Assembly: GCA_944474755.1 (NCBI GenBank)
Contig: OX104123.1
Location: forward strand, 19,658,275 to 19,722,274
Direction of reading: 5' to 3'
DNA length: 64,000 nucleotides
Source of the DNA: Limnoperna fortunei
Taxonomy: Eukaryota > Mollusca > Bivalvia > Mytilida > Modiolidae
Shown: in pieces, positions 10,628 to 57,890 of the stretch
Layout: each line of letters starts with the position of its first letter
How positions within the stretch are numbered: the first letter of the stretch is position 1
Notes under the pieces: model-generated
Seen by the model: only the letters and a program-made list of their open reading frames with translations
Database searches by the model: none
Told to the model about the DNA's origin: nothing
Position numbers and translations under genes: made by a program

Positions 10628-11903
10628 GTCGGACCGAATATATAACGACTCGCCCCACTCTCGAGTCGCCCCATCACGAGTCGCCCCATATTAATAACGA
10701 GTCGCCCCACATTTAATAACGAGTCGCCCCACTCAATAACGACTCGCCCCACATATGTAAAATATAAAATTTATAATAGAAATTTATATATTTAATACTT
10801 TATAATATAAATAAATGCATTGATAGTATAAATTTTTTAATTTGGGTATATTGTACTGCTCGGTGTTTTAATTAATCGTAATTGTACTCTAAATGTAAAA
10901 CTATTAAATGCTGCCTGTAAACTGTGTAGAATACTGTTAATCTTACATACTATTGAAAACAGTTTTCTAGTTAAAAAATACAAGGTTGTCTTATTGTTAA
11001 AAATTTCTAACGTGCTTGCTTATTCAAACTACAACGAGACTGTTAACAAGATACCATAAAAACAACCATTGTCGTTGATATGTAAAGGGGGACAGACATA
11101 CGCTTTAGGAAAAAACCTTACTGCATACCAGCAGTAAAAATTCTGATCATTTGGATGCAAAACATCTTTTTACTGGATTTTTATGTACATAATTTTATTA
11201 TTTTTTACTAGTGCTGCCTCCCTCGTTTTTATTTTTTCCTTTCTTTCTCATCCTTTCTCCCCCTATCTCCCACTACCCTGTCCGCCCTCTCATACAAGAC
11301 TTCTACAAAACTACGTTTTTGTTATTGTTAAAAACTTTATTATGGTAACATTCTCGTAATAAATATTAGGTTTTACACCGTCTTGAAAGTGAAGGTACAT
11401 GCTACGATAATCTTGTTCAAAAACCAGTATCTGTACAGCATATGTCAATCTCAGACAATTTGACATTAAAGACAATTAATTACTTCATTATAATATTAGC
11501 TACGTCTGTTAACTTTTCATCCTTTAAAACTATAATCCCATCAAAGTTAATCGCGATTGTAAACAAGCAAATATTCAATTATAATATTCAATTATAATTA
11601 TCACAATTAATTAAAGAAGTGAACACGAGTTCACTTTAATCTCAAGAGATCAACCGCCAATAAAAAAAAAAGGTCTAGTAATAAAATATATGCAAATTAA
11701 AAAATTTATACTATAAATTTAATGAAATATATTTTAAAATATTAAATTTATAAACTTATATTATATATTTTACATTTGTGGGGCGAGTCGTTATTGAGTG
11801 GGGCGACTCGTTATTAAATGTGGGGCGACTCGTTATTAATATTGGGCGACTCGTGATGGGGCGACTCAAGAGTGGGGCGAGTCGTTACGATACCGTCGGA
11901 CCG
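10628..11903. mobile_element. MULE-like long-TIR element with 9-bp direct flanks
   Basis: TIRs of about 200 bp: 10643-10853 and 11694-11889. Each has a tandem-like run of CGAGTCGCCCCA units spaced by AT-rich text, followed by an AT-rich inner part. GTCGGACCG (9 bp) flanks both sides (10628-10636, 11895-11903). The interior is AT-rich with no coding potential. Long TIR plus 9-bp target duplication is the Mutator/MULE pattern. Two mirror ORFs (MGRVVIEWGDSLLNVGRLVI on opposite strands) are by-products of the TIRs. Confidence 0.75.
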
Positions 11904-12289
11904 TGTTATTCATATACGGTCCGAGTTGTCCTTTACCTTATAGTCCGAGATGTCCTATAATTTATGGTCCAAGAAATCTATATTGTCATGTAAAAATAAA
12001 GTTTTTTTGTTAACTGATGTTTATTTTATGAACTGTACAGTCATGTACAGCTGTTGACCAGACTGAAGTGTGTTGTTTGACGTGAAATTTACTATGTATC
12101 AGAAAATGAGCGAAAAAAAAACAAAACAAAACAAAAGCTTCAACACAAATTTATTTTAAAATAAGGGAATTGTGATATAAGAGTATTGTATTTCGTGTCG
12201 TCACCAACTTTGCATGTATTGTAGCAGAACTTGACCAGAGGAACAGCCTTCTGTTGTTTAAAGTTGTATTCGGTAATGTTTGTACATGT

Positions 12290-14131
12290 TCAGGGGAAGG
12301 TAATTGAAGACTGGAAGAAGGCAGTTGACGAAAATCTCTATGTAGCTGCTATCCTTATGGACCTCTCAAAAGCTTTTGACTGCCTGCCACATGACTAACT
12401 ATTATTAAAACTTAAAGCATACGGTGTTGAAGACAACTCTTTGAATCTTTTACAAAATTATTTAACAGATAGGAAACAATGCATTAAAGTCGGAAATAAC
12501 TTAAGTACATGGAAAAATATTTATAAATGTATTCACCAGGGTTCTTTCATGGGCCCTGTTCTTTTTAATATATTTATCAGTGATATTTTTAATGTTGTGA
12601 AAGATAGCATTCTTTATAATTATGCAGATGACAATACATTGTCTTACTCAGGACCTGACCTAGATAGATTAGTTAACACTTTGGAGTATGAAAGCAAAGC
12701 TTTAATTAATTGGTTTGATGTTAATAAAATGAAAGCTAATACAGAAAATTTCAGGCAATTGCCATAGGGAACAAAACAAAAAATGGTAACTTGAAATTCA
12801 CTTTGGATGGGCATGTAATTGAATGTGAAAATGAAATTAAAATTTTGGAGTGACAATAGATTATCAGCTGCGTTTTAATACATACATCTCCATTATTTGT
12901 AATAAGGCCTCAAGACAGTTAAATGTTTTAAAAAGAATTGGTAAACATTTGTCTAAACTGGGAAGATTGACAATATACTATTCATTTATTTTATCAAACT
13001 TCAATTATTGTCCTATTGTTTGGCACTTTTGTGGGGAGGGCAATACTAAAAAAATGGAAAAATTCACGAACGTGCTTTGAGGTTTATATACGAAGATAAT
13101 TCAAGTGACTATGAGACTCTTTTATACAAGTCTAGAATGCCAACTTTAAAAATTAGAGGAATGAGATGTATGGCAATTGAGGTTTTTAAAATTATACATA
13201 AGAAATCACCACTGTACTTACAAGATATTATTAGTTTTAAAAATTCTAAGGAAAACACTGTTTATATTCCACAGGTGAGAACAACACATTATGGTTTGCA
13301 TTCGCTGAGATATGCTGGAGCAACACTCTGGAATGAGCTGCCTGACAACATTCTTGCAGAGGCAAACCTCAACCAATTCAAAAACCTTATAAACAACTGG
13401 AATGGCAGTTATTGCAGATGTAGCTCCTACAGGTCTCAGTGAATCACTCCTTTGGGCCTTCGCTGTATACATGTAATATGCTGTGTTGATGCTTATTTCA
13501 CTTTATCTCACATTGATATACATTATTTATGCAAACTTTTGCTTAGATAATGGTTAGTTACAGTATCTATCAGTGCTTTAGTTGTAGTATTAACTGATCT
13601 CTGTGCTTTTGGTGCTAATAACTAGCGTGGTGCTTAAGTGCTATAATAGATCGGGTTGCTTTTAGCTGTGCTTAAATCTAATATTTGTGCTTTTAGTTGT
13701 GCTTAAACAGTGCTTTATGCTTTTATGGGTGTATAACTGCACATTATGCTTTTATTTATGCTTATAACTGCACTTTATGCTTTTATTTATGCTTATAACT
13801 GCACTTTATGCGTTTATTTATGCTTATAACTGGCTCAATGCTTTTAGATATTCTAACTGATAAATATACTTAAAATGATCCAAGTGTTCTTTTTTTAAAA
13901 ATTATGATGTTTAATGTTCTTAAAGTATGCTTTTTAACAATGTGTATGATCTCTTAACAAGTAACTTGTTTTTTTATCATTATGTATTACCCTGTCCTAA
14001 CAAATATATGTTTTAAATATAATGTTGTGTTTGTATGTCGGTAAACAGCTCTACAGAGCTTTTGTTTGTTATATGTTTTAGATAATCCGACTTTAAATAA
14101 AAATTTCTTGTCTTGTCTTGTCTTGTCTTGT
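12290..14131 (+). pseudogene. 5'-truncated, broken non-LTR retrotransposon (reverse transcriptase C-terminal half and 3' UTR)
   Basis: Translated pieces in order: ILMDLSKAFDCLPHD then an in-frame TAA (about 12393), LLQNYLTDRKQ, HQGSFMGPVLFNIFISDIF, the catalytic NYADDNT (about 12620), a frameshift near 12750, KRIGKHLSKLGRLTIYYSF, a frameshift near 13075, LRFIYEDNSSDYETLLYKSR and a C-terminus with TTHYGLHSLRYAGATLWNEL, stop at 13442. This is the RT palm and C-terminal region of Jockey/CR1-like LINEs. The 3' UTR has TTTATGCTTATAACTGCAC repeats (about 13725-13835), AGCTCTACAGAGCT and a (TCTTG)n end at about 14107-14131. Endonuclease and ORF1 are missing. Inactive. Confidence 0.88.
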
Positions 14132-14486
14132 AATGATCATAGTCAATGCATTATGGATTTATGCACAGAAACAGCGAGTGATTATGTTTCCTTAGTGTGA
14201 AACTGAATTGTAAATGGTTTTTTATCATACTTATATGACATAATATGCACGGATATTTTTGAACATTTAGGTATTCACATAGTCTGTTAAAAAGTCTTCA
14301 GAACTTGTGTTGATTTTTTTAATAATATCTATACGGCGATCCTGAATAAAAATTAGTACCGTATATAAGGCAGATGGATTGAGATGTCTTCATAGTGACT
14401 GTACAAGTTGAATGTATACGGTCCGAGTTGTCTCAAAATCTTGCATTCGTCTATGTTATTTTATTCGCAAGGACACTAAATAGTGC

Positions 14487-14495
14487 TATATAAAA
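14487..14495 (+). promoter_or_regulatory. Possible TATA-like box upstream of TEX9
   Basis: TATATAAAA about 100 bp before the TEX9 ATG, in the short unique stretch 14450-14596. In an AT-rich genome this could be chance; no initiator or CpG island is visible. Confidence 0.2.
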
Positions 14496-14596
14496 TTTGT
14501 CTAAAAAAGAATTGAGACAGCAAAATTCTGGTACTCGGAACTACAGTACATAATTTATACCTTAAATATTTACGGCAGCAACGGAAAGCATCAGAA

Positions 14597-51486
<36,890 letters not shown>

Positions 51487-51980
51487 CAGACAAACTTTGT
51501 TATATTTTTTGTTATTTTAACATTTATTATCTGCAATATAATGATAAAACATCTGTGTTATTATTTAATTAAGAACAAATCAGCACAATATGTTTTCTGG
51601 GTTTTTTGTTGTAAATTTTTTGGTTTGAAATATTGAAACATTTTAAAATTTTAAATTGTCAGTGTACAGTTATATATCAGCACAACATGTTCTGCAGTGG
51701 TCTCGCTAGGCTTTAAAATTTTTCATGTAAAAATGCAAGCCTATTGAATTGGTGTATGCATATACATAAAGTTTGCATGCAGAAGATTTCAGGGGTAGTG
51801 GTAGGTTGTATTTTGTTATACAGGTTTGACAGTATAAATATCCTAATTCAGCCTCAAACAACATATGTTGATGACAGAAAGTCAACACCATATATCGTAG
51901 CTGATAAATGTGTATTGCCCATTTCTCATTTTTGATTGGATATTTAAAATATACAGGTGAATTTAGATTTCTTATTCTGG
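51487..51980 (+). other. TEX9 3' UTR/flank
   Basis: AT-rich. The stretch 51608-51670 (GTAAATTTTTTGGTTTGAAA...GTCAGTGTACAGTT) recurs in diverged form at 56478-56530, showing a local duplication of TEX9 3' flank. Confidence 0.5.
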
Positions 51981-51984
51981 AACC

Positions 51985-54118
51985 ATACTGGGAGGGTTCA
52001 TAAATTCTTGACCCTAAGATCAGCCCAGCATGTCCCTGTGTGGCAGATAAGGAAGAATCTCTTGTTGGGGGTTGTCCAGCATGTCCCTGTGTGGCAGATA
52101 AGGAAGAATCTCTTGTTGGGGGTTGTCCAGCATGTCCCTGTGTGGCAGATAAGGAAGAATCTCTTGTTGGGGATTGTCCAGCATGTCCCTGTGTGGCAGA
52201 TAAGGAAGAATCTCTTGTTGGGGGTTGTCCAGCATGTCCCTGCATGGCAGATAAGGAAGAATCTCTTGTTGGGGGTTGTCCAGCATGTCCCTGTGTGGCA
52301 GATAAGGAAGAATCTCTTGTTGGGGGTTGTCCAGCATGTCCCTGTGTGGCAGATAAGGAAGAATCTCTTGTTGGGGATTGTCCAGCATGTCCCTGTGTGG
52401 CAGATAAGGAAGAATCTCTTGTTGGGGGTTGTCCAGCATGTCCCTGCATGGCAGATAAGGAAGAATCTCTTGTTGGGGGTTGTCCAGCATGTCCCTGTGT
52501 GGCAGATAAGGAAGAATCTCTTGTTGGGGATTGTCCAGCATGTCCCTGTGTGGCAGATAAGGAAGAATCTCTTGTTGGGGATTGTCCAGCATGTCCCTGT
52601 GTGGCAGATAAGGAAGAATCTCTTGTTGGGGATTGTCCAGCATGTCCCTGTGTGGCAGATAAGGAAGAATCTCTTGTTGGGGATTGTCCAGCATGTCCCT
52701 ATATGGCAGATAAGGAAGAATCTCTTGTTGGGGGTTGTCCAGCATGTCCCTGTGTGGCAGATAAGGAAGAATCTCTTGTTGGGGGTTGTCCAGCATGTCC
52801 CTGTGTGGCAGATAAGGAAGAATCTCTTGTTGGGGGTTGTCCAGCATGTCCCTGTGTGGCAGATAAGGAAGAATCTCTTGTTGGGGATTGTCCAGCATGT
52901 CCCTGTGTGGCAGATAAGGAAGAATCTCTTGTTGGGGGTTGTCCAGCATGTCCCTGTGTGGCAGATAAGGAAGAATCTCTTGTTGGGGGTTGTCCAGCAT
53001 GTCCCTGTGTGGCAGATAAGGAAGAATCTCTTGTTGGGGATTGTCCAGCATGTCCCTGTGTGGCAGATAAGGAAGAATCTCTTGTTGGGGGTTGTCCAGC
53101 ATGTCCCTGCATGGCAGATAAGGAAGAATCTCTTGTTGGGGGTTGTCCAGCATGTCCCTGTGTGGCAGATAAGGAAGAATCTCTTGTTGGGGATTGTCCA
53201 GCATGTCCCTGTGTGGCAGATAAGGAAGAATCTCTTGTTGGGGGTTGTCCAGCATGTCCCTGTGTGGCAGATAAGGAAGAATCTCTTGTTGGGGATTGTC
53301 CAGCATGTCCCTGTGTGGCAGATAAGGAAGAATCTCTTGTTGGGGATTGTCCAGCATGTCCCTATATGGCAGATAAGGAAGAATCTCTTGTTGGGGGTTG
53401 TCCAGCATGTCCCTGTGTGGCAGATAAGGAAGAATCTCTTGTTGGGGGTTGTCCAGCATGTCCCTGTGTGGCAGATAAGGAAGAATCTCTTGTTGGGGGT
53501 TGTCCAGCATGTCCCTGTGTGGCAGATAAGGAAGAATCTCTTGTTGGGGATTGTCCAGCATGTCCCTGTGTGGCAGATAAGGAAGAATCTCTTGTTGGGG
53601 ATTGTCCAGCATGTCCCTACATGGCAGATAAGGAAGAATCTCTTGTTGGGGGTTGTCCAGCATGTCCCTACATGGCAGATAAGGAAGAATCTCTTGTTGG
53701 GGATTGTCCAGCATGTCCCTGTGTGGCAGATAAGGAAGAATCTCTTGTTGGGGATTGTCCAGCATGTCCCTACATGGCAGATAAGGAAGAATCTCTTGTT
53801 GGGGATTGTCCAGCATGTCCCTGTGTGGCAGATAAGGAAGAATCTCTTGTTGGGGGTTGTCCAGCATGTCCCTGCATGGCAGATAAGGAAGAATCTCTTG
53901 TTGGGGGTTGTCCAGCATGTCCCTGTGTGGCAGATAAGGAAGAATCTCTTGTTGGTGGTTGTCCAGCATGTCCCTGTATGGCAGATAAGGAAGAATCTCT
54001 TGTTGGGGATTGTCCAGCATGTCCCTGTGTGGCAGATAAGGAAGAATCTCTTGTTGGGGGTTGTCCAGCATGTCCCTGTGTGGCAGATAAGAAGAATCTC
54101 TTGTTGGGGGTTGTCCGG
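51985..54118 (+). repeat. 51-bp minisatellite (~41 copies)
   Basis: Unit CAGCATGTCCCTGTGTGGCA-GATAAGGAAGAATCTCTTGT-TGGGGGTTGTC. Variants: GGGGG/GGGGA before TTGTC, and TGTGTGG/TGCATGG/TACATGG/TATATGG. The unit length is 17 codons and stop-free in several frames, so ORFs of 751, 722 and 694 codons appear on both strands; there is no sign that any is a gene. Runs of variants recur (for example TATATGG, then three GGGGG units, then GGGGA), suggesting block duplication. Confidence 0.97.
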
Positions 54119-54360
54119 TCATAATATGGAAAGCCTGGTGGCATACCATAGTGGGTGTCAAGTTTGGAGAGTGCCACAATCTACGCATGATACAAACTTT
54201 TGTAAATTTTGAAAATCAGTAGGCTCACTGTCACCACTACAAAACGCTTAATTCTCCATCCCTACCCAATACTCCAATTTTTCACTGGCAATCAAAATTT
54301 TGTTTCCTGTGTTCCATACCTATTTCCCTTTGATTTATTGTTTGTTAACTTGTCATTCTC

Positions 54361-54890
54361 CTGAATATAGCTGAAATACATGAGCTGGATGTTAACAAAC
54401 ATTATCACAAGTCAGGGTTTCTGTGTCCACATGTGTCCATGAAACCCTGACAAACTTTGCTAGGAAATTCCTGGGCTAGAAGATTTTCGTACACCATAAT
54501 CTTTCAAAATATTAACCAATGAAATTGCTTAAAAGAAGCAAGTGTTTAGGAGTAGTCATTCTTACTTATTCTTGAGTTGGAAGAAATTGTAACGCAACTA
54601 ATAAATAACGCCGTTAAACACTACTGTACAAAATACACTGATTTTCACATGGTCTATGCAACACATTCGTTTGGTTTATTTACAATCGATATCAGGATAT
54701 TCCCTTACCAAGTCGTTAATGAAAGCGAGCTTTTGATTGGCTACATTAAGGTATGATGTAGCCAATCAAAATAGTGACTTCTAGCCCGGGAATTTCCTTG
54801 CTAAGTTTGTCAGGGTTTTGTGGACACAGAAACCCTGACTTGTGAGGATGGATGTTAACAAACATTATCAATCAATCAATAGATTTCTTA
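54361..54890. mobile_element. MITE inside a SINE tail, flanked by a 22-bp direct repeat
   Basis: TIRs: CACAAGTCAGGGTTTCTGTG (from 54406) and its complement ending at 54845, extending about 70 bp with small gaps (AAACCCTGACAAACTT, AGGAAATTCC, GGGCTAGAAG). An inner perfect inverted repeat TTTTGATTGGCTACAT/ATGTAGCCAATCAAAA lies at 54731-54770. TGGATGTTAACAAACATTATCA occurs at 54387-54408 and 54849-54870. The left flank continues from a SINE 3' body (GAATATAGCTGAAATACATG) and the right flank into AATCAATCAATC. Confidence 0.78.
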
Positions 54891-55019
54891 TTGGTTGTGA
54901 GTATAAATTATTTGGACTGTTTCAATGTTATTCTGGCCATGCACTGACAACAAATTGATTTCTAAAATGATTGTATGATCATTGTATGGAACAAGACCTA
55001 TTTTAATTTATAAATAAAG

Positions 55020-55650
55020 AAATTTATTTTATGTTCTTAACCAAAGAATTTCTTTGTTCTTTTTTTCTATTAATTCTGTATTTCTTTTTATTTTAACCAG
55101 GGGGTCGGATTCATTATCCCCGGCTTGTAACTAATGCGGACTTTTGATTGGTTGGTTACCCGTCGGTACAAATCCCATGCCCCCGGCTTCGTTGCTTACG
55201 TCTCAGGGTGTATTGTTTGTGCGTTGCTAATGTGTGTTCTCGAGTAATCAGTGTATGTTATTCCACAAAGGAATATTTTTGTTTTTATATTTGTATTTTT
55301 ACTTCATTTCAAACACTGCAGATGCCCTACGTTCACACAGACACATAAATATGAATGAAATCGGAACTTGACGTCATTGTCTCTTGACGTTATGATAACG
55401 TGACTTGAGCCGCCAAAATACCTAAAGTATAAAAAACAATGGAAAACATAATTAAAACTAATAAAACCCGTTAAGTCTGAGGTTGGTATCTAACGTACCA
55501 TTAGGTACCATCCTCGACCTGGTAAAATAGGCATTTTCCGCATGAAAAAAGTATAAACAAATTGTAAGCAACTGTGATGATGTTGCACATTTCTGACGAC
55601 AAAAGAACCTATTTTTTTCATGCCTTTTAAACTTGTAAGCCTGGGATAAA
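55020..55650. other. Intergenic stretch, no gene
   Basis: CCCGGCTTGTAACTAATGCG near 55120 and CCCCCGGCTTCGTTGCTTAC near 55181 are weakly similar. No supported exon. The 66-codon plus-strand ORF at 55148 has no family features. Confidence 0.45.
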
Positions 55651-55653
55651 TCC

Positions 55654-55813
55654 GTTACCTACGTTATAACCCGGGTGTATGGAAATTGTACCACCTGAAA
55701 GTACTTCTGGACAGCCTTCGGCTTCGCCTCAGGCTGAACAGAAGTACTTTCAGGTGGTACAAGTACTTTCAGGTGGTACAATTTCCATACACCCGGGTAA
55801 TAACGTAGGTAAC
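55654..55813. repeat. 160-bp near-perfect palindrome
   Basis: GTTACCTACGTTAT...CCCGGGTGTATGGAAATTGT-ACCACCTGAAAGTACTTCTG is mirrored on the right. A small inner hairpin (CAGCCT...AGGCTG) is the loop. The right arm alone has a duplicated GTACTTTCAGGTGGTACAA. Likely a foldback MITE. Confidence 0.9.
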
Positions 55814-55823
55814 TGATATTATA

Positions 55824-56160
55824 ATACCCCCGCTGGACAAGAGTCAGGGGTATAAAGTGGTCCTCATGTCCATCGGTCCAATCATGATAAATCTTGCATC
55901 GGATTGCAATGAAAGTAAGGGATATTACAACATACGATATCAGGTGGGTACAAAGCCTATTTATGCTGCAGGAATTTCTCAAGGTAAAGGTCACAATCCA
56001 CAACAAACGTTTTACAAAAAAATGTTTCCAGGCATTGACTCAAAAGGATTGCATTTAATTTCAATGAAACTTTGGGATATAGTTTCATATTAGGTGGATC
56101 AGAAGCCTATTGACTTTAATTTAAATTTCTACAAAAAAGATGTTTCTGAACAATAACTCA
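55824..56160 (+). mobile_element. TACCCCC-hairpin dispersed element (fragment)
   Basis: 5' foldback TACCCCCGCTGGACAAGAGT-CAGGGGTA followed by TAAAGTGGTCCTCATGTCCA and an ATTGCAT-TTAATTTCAATGAAAC duplication. It resembles the 39410 family at its 5' end only; the 3' border is not resolved. Confidence 0.5.
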
Positions 56161-56373
56161 AAATGTGTGCATTTTTTAATTTCAATGAATCATTAAATAT
56201 CATTGATTCCTTGTTATGAGATGTTCCCTCTGATACATTTGAAGGTTTGTTCTTCTCCATACTATTTTTAGATTTCATAAAAGAAGACTGAAATAGAAGT
56301 TGCCATTTGGTCTTTGGATTATTAAATTTATTTCTAATGACTTTAACAAGGGTGAGAAAGGTGTTAAAGTCTT
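56129..56373 (-). CDS. Candidate terminal exon of an unidentified minus-strand gene
   Basis: Strong acceptor (TGTGTTTTTTTGGCTTCAG) at 56374 and an open frame of 80 codons to a TAG: DFNTFLTLVKVIRNKFNNPK...QSSFMKSKNSMEKNKPSN...ending CSETSFL. The composition is plausible for protein (Lys/Asn/Ser-rich C-terminus). I do not recognise a family, and no upstream exon was joined with confidence; 57247-57195 (YWYLDRKRLQHFIGQS after an AACAG) is another isolated possibility. It may be chance in AT-rich DNA. Confidence 0.2.
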
Positions 56374-56639
56374 CTGAAGCCAAAAAAACACAGACCAAAG
56401 ATATTTTTACATTTTTTTTCTTGCATGAAAAAGGCAGAAAATTGTGTTAATTCAACCACTGGTTCTGGTATCTTTTGGTCGTAAATTTTTTGGTTTGAAA
56501 TATTTTTTACTCATTTGTCACTGTACACTGTTAAAAGGAGTTAAAGACCTAACATGAATTTTTTGTTTGTTTTGACTATTATCTAGAAAACAATAATTTG
56601 GGTTATCTATGGTGCTTGGAGAAATGGAAATGTGTTCAA

Positions 56640-57185
56640 ACAACATCTGTTGACTTTGTTCAAGATCAAACAACAGCTGTTGACATTGTTCAAGGTCAAA
56701 CAACAGCTGTTGATTTTGAGGTCATAGAACAGCTGTTGACATTGTTCAAGATCAAACAACAGCTGTTGACTTTGTTTAAGGTCAAACAACAGCTGTTGAC
56801 TTTGTTCAAAGTCAAATATCTGTTGACTTTGTTCAAGGTCAAACAACAGCTGTTGACTTTGTTCAAGTTCAAACAACAGCTGTTGACATTGTTCAAGGTC
56901 AAAAACAACAGCTGTTGACTTTGTTCAAGGTCAAAACAACATCTGTTGGCTTGTTCAAGGTCAAACAACATCTGTTGACTTTGTTCAAGGTCAAACAACA
57001 GCTGTTGACATGTTCAAGGTCAAACAACAGCTGTTGACTTTGTTCAAGGTCAAACAACATCTGTTGACTTTGTTCAAGGTCAAACAACAGCTGTTGAATT
57101 TGTTCAAGGTCAAACAAAAGCTGTTGAAATTGGTCAAGGTCAAACAACAGCTGTTGACTTTGTTTAAGGTCAAACAAGAGCTGTA
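56640..57185 (+). repeat. 30-bp minisatellite
   Basis: About 18 copies of CAAACAACAGCTGTTGACTT-TGTTCAAGGT. Each unit contains the palindrome AACAGCTGTT (E-box CAGCTG). Single-base losses shift frame between copies. ORFs on both strands are repeat artefacts. Confidence 0.96.
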
Positions 57186-57464
57186 TAACACATGTCATGA
57201 CTGACCAATGAAATGCTGTAATCTTTTGCGATCAAGATACCAGTATCTGTTAAAAGCAATCAGGATCAGTTGACAGTCAACAGATAATTTTTCAGAAAGT
57301 GTTTTTAAAACTTTAAAAATAGTCAAAATATTGAATTTTGTGCATAGTTTAATTATATCACCATGAAGATACAAACATTTATAATTTTTACCTTTCCTTT
57401 GATGGTCTTGATGTGTTTTTTTTTTTGTGTTTAAAGCAACTTTCAGCTGCATCAGGGTCAGGGC

Positions 57465-57660
57465 GTCAGGTTTTTATTGTGTGCGGAAGCCGGAGAGAAC
57501 CCCCGACATTCGACAATAAGTAGGAAAACTGGATATTCTTGTGAATTAAGATTGAAGTCGAGTACACCCTACCCGCAGTGAGACTGGAAATCTTAACTCA
57601 GTGTTGACAGACCACGGAATCAACAGTAGACGAACTATCTTAACCACTCGCCCCGATAGT
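57465..57660 (-). mobile_element. tRNA-derived SINE, reverse orientation
   Basis: The complement contains GCGAGTGGTTAAGATAGTTC (A-box region), GATTTCCAGTCTCACTGCGG, CTTCAATCTTAATTCACAAG and GTTCTCTCCGGCTTCC. The (CAAA) tail is missing. Confidence 0.78.
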
Positions 57661-57746
57661 ATTGATGACAAATTTTTTATATGACATCCCCGTGTTTGGA
57701 CGATAAGTTGATGTTGATTGTCTTTCAGAGGAAAGATTGCATACTC

Positions 57747-57890
57747 ATGTGAGCCTCTAGTTGTCGGTTTTAATCTTACTCCCGTGAGCCTCTAGTTGTC
57801 AGTTTTAATCTTACTCCCGTGAGCCTCTAGTTGTCAGTTTTAATCTTACTCCCGTGAGCCTCTAGTTGTCAGTTTTAATCTTGTCTGTAG
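57747..57890 (+). repeat. 35-bp tandem repeat (four copies)
   Basis: GTGAGCCTCTAGTTGTCAGT-TTTAATCTTACTCCC repeated four times; the first copy differs slightly. Confidence 0.9.

Larger units (their letters stand above)
10396..14449. repeat. Outer inverted repeat pair between RFX7 and TEX9
   Basis: The left arm 10396-10418 (CGAATGCGAGACAACTCG then GACCG) is matched in inverse at 14419-14434 (CGGTCCGAGTTGTCTC) plus 14443-14449 (GCATTCG, after an 8-bp gap). Further ACAACTCGGACCG motifs sit at 10435 and, inverted, at about 11917. This suggests an older element into which the 10637-11894 element and the LINE inserted. A target duplication is not clear (GTCTAT occurs on both flanks). Confidence 0.55.

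Noticed and set aside
10519..11960. Two related ORFs (MGRVVIEWGDSLLNVGRLVI...) on opposite strands as a gene family
   Set aside because: They lie in the two TIRs of one element and mirror each other because of the inverted repeat.
14450..14596. X-box in the TEX9 promoter
   Set aside because: Only a half-site-like AGCAAC (about 14577) is visible; the other half does not match.
51957..54212. ORFs of 751, 722 and 694 codons on both strands
   Set aside because: They come from a 51-bp stop-free tandem repeat. Openness in several frames on both strands is explained by unit length divisible by 3.
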